NCBI GenBank assembly: GCA_017550685.1
Contig: JAFZOJ010000034.1
Location: forward strand, 1 to 64,000
DNA length: 64,000 nt
Direction: 5' to 3'
DNA from: Treponema sp.
Lineage (GTDB): Bacteria; Spirochaetota; Spirochaetia; Treponematales; Treponemataceae
In this document: piece after piece, positions 61,575 through 64,000 of the stretch
Layout: each line of letters starts with the position of its first letter
Numbering within the stretch: position 1 is the stretch's first letter
Made by a program: the position numbers and the translations under genes
Notes under the pieces: generated by a model
The model's database searches: none
Told to the model about the DNA's origin: nothing
The model's input: only the letters and a program-made list of their open reading frames with translations

Positions 61575-62048
61575 TTATTTACGATGTGTCATGTTGAGCA
61601 CATCATTTTTAATTTTGTTCATATATCTTCGCGAAACCATTGCATCCTTTCCGTTTGTAAAGTTGACCCTTACTACTCCTGTCAGGGACATATCAAGATT
61701 TGTTACCTTCGAAAAGTTTGCAATATCAGTGTTTGAAATCCTTATAAATTCTGTCCAGCCGCAGCTTTGTGCAAGCGATTCAAATTCATAAAGACGCATC
61801 TTCAAAAGCAGGGTTTCCTTTTCGGTTTCCAGATAGACCTTTTTGTCCAGACTGTAAATCCTGAAAATGTCAGCCTGCTTAACCTGAATGCAATAATCTC
61901 CGTCCCAGCCGCTTAGCATTGTTGAGCGACCGGTTTCATCCATACGACTGATTTTTTCGGCAACAGCTTTAATGCCGTCGGTTTCAACCTGTGTATGAAT
62001 TACACAAAATGGTTTATCGCATTGTTCAATTTTGATCTGTGTTATCAC
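61575..62048 (-). CDS. LytTR-domain transcriptional regulator
   Basis: 157 residues. The C-terminal 95 or so (about 55-155) form a LytTR DNA-binding domain: VKQADIFRIYSLDKKVYLETEKETLLLKMRLYEFESLAQSCGWTEFIRISNTDIANFSKV...VRVNFTNGKDAMVSRRYMNKIK, ending with the usual SRRY helix. There is no response-regulator receiver; the N-terminal 50 residues are a short beta extension, the common stand-alone type. The start is GTG, 7 nt after AAAGGAG. It is the middle gene of a three-gene unit; a direct repeat upstream is a candidate binding site. Confidence 0.88.
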   Translation of the reverse strand: MITQIKIEQCDKPFCVIHTQVETDGIKAVAEKISRMDETGRSTMLSGWDGDYCIQVKQADIFRIYSLDKKVYLETEKETLLLKMRLYEFESLAQSCGWTEFIRISNTDIANFSKVTNLDMSLTGVVRVNFTNGKDAMVSRRYMNKIKNDVLNMTHRK

Positions 62049-62060
62049 TGGGCAGCTCCT

Positions 62061-62627
62061 TTAGAAAGTCCTGAATCCTATTGTAAGCACAGGAGAGGAT
62101 TTTGAATAGTCTTCAAGCCCCTCTTTGCTGCCGCCAATAAGGAATCTGTTTTTACCACCGAATTCCACAACAAAGGCTGAATGGCTGCAATATTGAAACT
62201 CAAAACCGCCGCCAAAGCCCAGGTTCAGTCCAAACGGAGCACTCAAGAACGGGTGGTTCTGGTATCTGTAAAGACCAAAGGAAAGGGAGGTATATCCATA
62301 AGTTCTTACGATAAAACCGGAGCAGTTGGTTCTTCCGCCGAGTATGAGCTTGTCTCCTATTTCTAATCCTCCGAAGTCAAGCACATTATCCTGGCTAAGC
62401 TTGCCGCCTAATCCCTGGAAAAAGATACAGTCACGGAACACAAAGACTTTTTCTTGGGGCCTTAAGTTGAAACCAAATTCACCAAAGCCACCGGAAAAAT
62501 CCTGCCCGCACGACCAGAATCCTCCAGATATGGTTTTATACTTAAATTCTGCAGAGTTCATTTCTTCTGCAAATCCAACACAGCAGATAACTGCGACCAT
62601 GCTTAAAACAATAATTAATCTTTTCAT
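62061..62627 (-). CDS. Small exported, outer-membrane-barrel-like protein
   Basis: 188 residues from the ATG at 62627. A signal peptide (MKRLIIVLSMVAVICCVGFA) is followed by an alternating beta pattern with many Gly and aromatic residues (GGFWSCGQDFSGGFGEFGFNLRP; YTSLSFGLYRYQNHPFL; LNLGFGGGFEFQYCSHSAFVVEFGG), ending VLTIGFRTF with a C-terminal Phe. This is the profile of a small outer-membrane beta-barrel. A longer frame from 62705 would cover the promoter and is rejected. It is the first gene of the operon with the LytTR regulator and DUF3021. Confidence 0.65.
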   Translation of the reverse strand: MKRLIIVLSMVAVICCVGFAEEMNSAEFKYKTISGGFWSCGQDFSGGFGEFGFNLRPQEKVFVFRDCIFFQGLGGKLSQDNVLDFGGLEIGDKLILGGRTNCSGFIVRTYGYTSLSFGLYRYQNHPFLSAPFGLNLGFGGGFEFQYCSHSAFVVEFGGKNRFLIGGSKEGLEDYSKSSPVLTIGFRTF

Positions 62628-62634
62628 GGTTTGG

Positions 62635-62701
62635 AGTATAATCCACCTTGTTTTGTTTGTGATAATTTGAGCGATAAGTGGCATTTTATTGAGATAAGTG
62701 G
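62635..62701 (-). promoter_or_regulatory. Activator-type promoter with LytTR-like direct repeats
   Basis: On the minus strand TATACT (plus 62635-62640) ends 7 nt before the ATG at 62627; the -35 is poor. Two identical 9-mers, GATAAGTGG at 62673-62681 and 62693-62701 (plus strand), are separated by 11 bp, the spacing of LytTR targets. They lie at about -45 to -73 from the expected start, the usual place for an activator. Confidence 0.6.
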
Positions 62702-62756
62702 TCAAATTTGGTCGAAAAATCCACTTTTTTATGATAAAATTTAATCGAGGTACCAG

Positions 62757-63287
62757 ATGGAACAGGAAAAAAAAGAGATTGGAGAGATTCGTGTAGGTTA
62801 TCCGGACTGCTGTTTTTCGGTGGGAAATAACTGGTTTCGCTATAGGGCAGGAGCAATTATTGTAGAAGATAATTCGTTTCTTGCAATAACTTCTACAACA
62901 TCAGATTTCTATTATACAGTTGGCGGCGGAATCCATATGAATGAAAAAGCCGAAGAATGTATTGTGCGCGAAGTTCGTGAAGAAACTGGTGTGGATTATG
63001 AAGTTGATCATCTTGCTGTTATTTGTGAAAACTTTTTTATTGGAAATGATGCTGGGGTTGAAAATTTAAATTGTCACGTAATTGAATTTTACTATCTGAT
63101 GAAACCACGCGGTAAGAAAGATGCAAAATGCGAAAGCTACGGCTGGAACAACGCTAAGGAAGAAATTAAATGGATTCCTCTGGATGAAATGTCAGACTTC
63201 AACATCAAGCCGGAATTTTTGAAAACACGTATAAAAGAAATTGTTGAAGGCAAAGGGATAATTCATATCGTAAACGATGAGAGATAA
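62757..63287 (+). CDS. Nudix hydrolase
   Basis: 176 residues with a perfect Nudix box at 57-79: G-x5-E-x7-R-E-V-R-E-E-T-G-V (GGIHMNEKAEECIVREVREE). The Glu residues bind the metal that cleaves nucleoside diphosphate linkages. The substrate cannot be told. The N-terminal part (VGYPDCCFSVGNNWFRYRAGAIIVED) is common in Nudix proteins of Firmicutes and spirochaetes. A GAGGT ribosome site lies 7 nt before the ATG. The next gene starts 1 bp after its stop. Confidence 0.9.
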   Translation: MEQEKKEIGEIRVGYPDCCFSVGNNWFRYRAGAIIVEDNSFLAITSTTSDFYYTVGGGIHMNEKAEECIVREVREETGVDYEVDHLAVICENFFIGNDAGVENLNCHVIEFYYLMKPRGKKDAKCESYGWNNAKEEIKWIPLDEMSDFNIKPEFLKTRIKEIVEGKGIIHIVNDER

Positions 63288-63288
63288 A

Positions 63289-64000
63289 ATGAAAAAAATT
63301 GTTATTACCATAATGCTGCTGATGTTCTCTGTAGTTTTTGCAAAGGAGAACAACGCAAATAAAAAGTATAAGCTTTCCAAGGCAGAACTGACCTATATCT
63401 GGGAAACCTTGAGTGATAATTATGCTGGTTTTGATGAAATGGAAGAGCAGGGGCTTACAGAAAAAAAGTTCTTTAAAACAAAAACTTATTCCGACCTTAT
63501 AAAAATATTTGATCAGTATATCTGCGACTGCCATTTTTACTTCAGGTATAAAGACCTGGATTACCGTCAGCCGTTTGCTCATGATGAAGGAACTACCGAA
63601 AGTACAGACCCTGCCGGACAAACCTATTTTGAAAAAGAAACTTCAAACGCATATTATGTTCGTTTCAACAGTTGTGTGTCTGACGAATACAAAAATAATC
63701 TTCCGCAGGTTTATGAAAATGCGCTGGAAAAAGATTTTTTAATTCTTGATGCCCGAAGTAATTACGGCGGAAGCGATGGTCCTCAAATGCAATTGATAGG
63801 TGGCCTTGATGCCTGGAAATATTCGGGAACAATAGTGTGTCTTCAAGACAACTGGTCCTTTAGTGGCGGTGAACTTTGGAGAATTTTTGCCTGGCAGGAT
63901 GAGCATCCGTGGAAAAGCCTTCTTGTAGGGACACATTCAGGAGGCTGTCAGGTATATGGCAACTGCGAAACTTATAAAAATGAAGATTTGAAAATCCTTC
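63289..64000 (+). CDS. Exported S41-type (C-terminal processing) peptidase-like protein, 5' part
   Basis: The frame runs off the window after 237 codons. It starts MKKIVITIMLLMFSVVFAKE, a signal peptide with cleavage after VFA. LILDARSNYGGSDG matches the S41 strand normally written ILDLRGNPGG, and LQDNWSFSGGELWRIF matches the segment with the catalytic Ser of S41 proteases. No PDZ domain is seen ahead of it. It begins 1 bp after the Nudix stop, so the two are probably cotranscribed. Protease activity is inferred from the motifs. Confidence 0.7.
   Translation, partial: MKKIVITIMLLMFSVVFAKENNANKKYKLSKAELTYIWETLSDNYAGFDEMEEQGLTEKKFFKTKTYSDLIKIFDQYICDCHFYFRYKDLDYRQPFAHDEGTTESTDPAGQTYFEKETSNAYYVRFNSCVSDEYKNNLPQVYENALEKDFLILDARSNYGGSDGPQMQLIGGLDAWKYSGTIVCLQDNWSFSGGELWRIFAWQDEHPWKSLLVGTHSGGCQVYGNCETYKNEDLKIL

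Noticed and set aside
1-64000. CRISPR arrays, rRNA, tRNA, prophage or complete insertion sequences
   Set aside because: No regularly spaced direct repeats, no tRNA-like cloverleaf with a T-loop, and no transposase, integrase or phage structural gene was seen.

Overview
The window reads as a chromosome segment from a Treponema-type spirochaete, probably a plant-polysaccharide-degrading gut or rumen species. This is inferred from the gene content: a xylanase, an alpha-galactosidase, a GH127-type arabinosidase and a beta-helix protein; treponeme-style lipoproteins; and a cyclophilin-FKBP fusion lipoprotein of a kind reported from Treponema. Base composition is moderately AT-rich. No rRNA, tRNA, CRISPR array, phage or intact insertion sequence was recognised.

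Layout. 1-10.4 kb: the 3' end of a GH10 xylanase converges on a giant 3361-residue Ig-repeat lipoprotein. 10.6-16.3 kb: a membrane-anchored solute-binding protein, a sodium-coupled amino-acid transporter, an XRE regulator with its membrane partner, the dual PPIase lipoprotein and an exported unknown. 16.3-24.4 kb (all minus strand): the replication, translation and membrane-insertion block dnaA-dnaN-recF-DUF721(dciA)-rpmH-rnpA-yidD-yidC-khpB. 24.7-31.1 kb (plus strand): gyrB and gyrA, with a membrane protein and a secreted esterase between them. 31.1-32.1 kb: a 1-kb non-coding stretch with four parS-like sites between two clusters of three DnaA boxes. This is the best candidate in the window for the origin/centromere region. 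A promoter, hairpin and terminator set there suggests a small RNA of about 90 nt.

32-35.3 kb: lysA, ddh and a TrmB-family regulator. 35.5-39.9 kb: a chemoreceptor, a GH27 alpha-galactosidase and an orphan gene. 40-47.7 kb: a MATE exporter, then a hydrolase-DUF763-hrpB-DUF218 run. 47.7-50.6 kb: the proline operon proA-proB-proC. 50.8-55 kb: small housekeeping genes, an XRE regulator with a DUF4097-like sensor domain, and a CPBP protease. 55.1-61.1 kb: MATE, beta-helix protein and GH127 arabinosidase, a probable intracellular oligosaccharide-processing set. 61.1-62.6 kb: an outer-membrane-like protein, a LytTR regulator and a DUF3021 protein, with a direct repeat placed like a LytTR site. 62.7-64 kb: a Nudix hydrolase and the 5' part of an S41-type protease.

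Three themes cross the window. (1) At least five families of short palindromic repeats fill intergenic spaces. Some copies lie inside genes and are translated in frame (hrpB, proA, the yidD 3' end). (2) Several genes, including dnaA, have a good -10 box only 6-7 nt before an ATG with no Shine-Dalgarno, so leaderless mRNAs are likely. (3) A conserved ACTAAC(G)-N-(C)GTTAGT palindrome recurs near the origin region and elsewhere, resembling an operator. All assignments come from reading the sequence without database searches.
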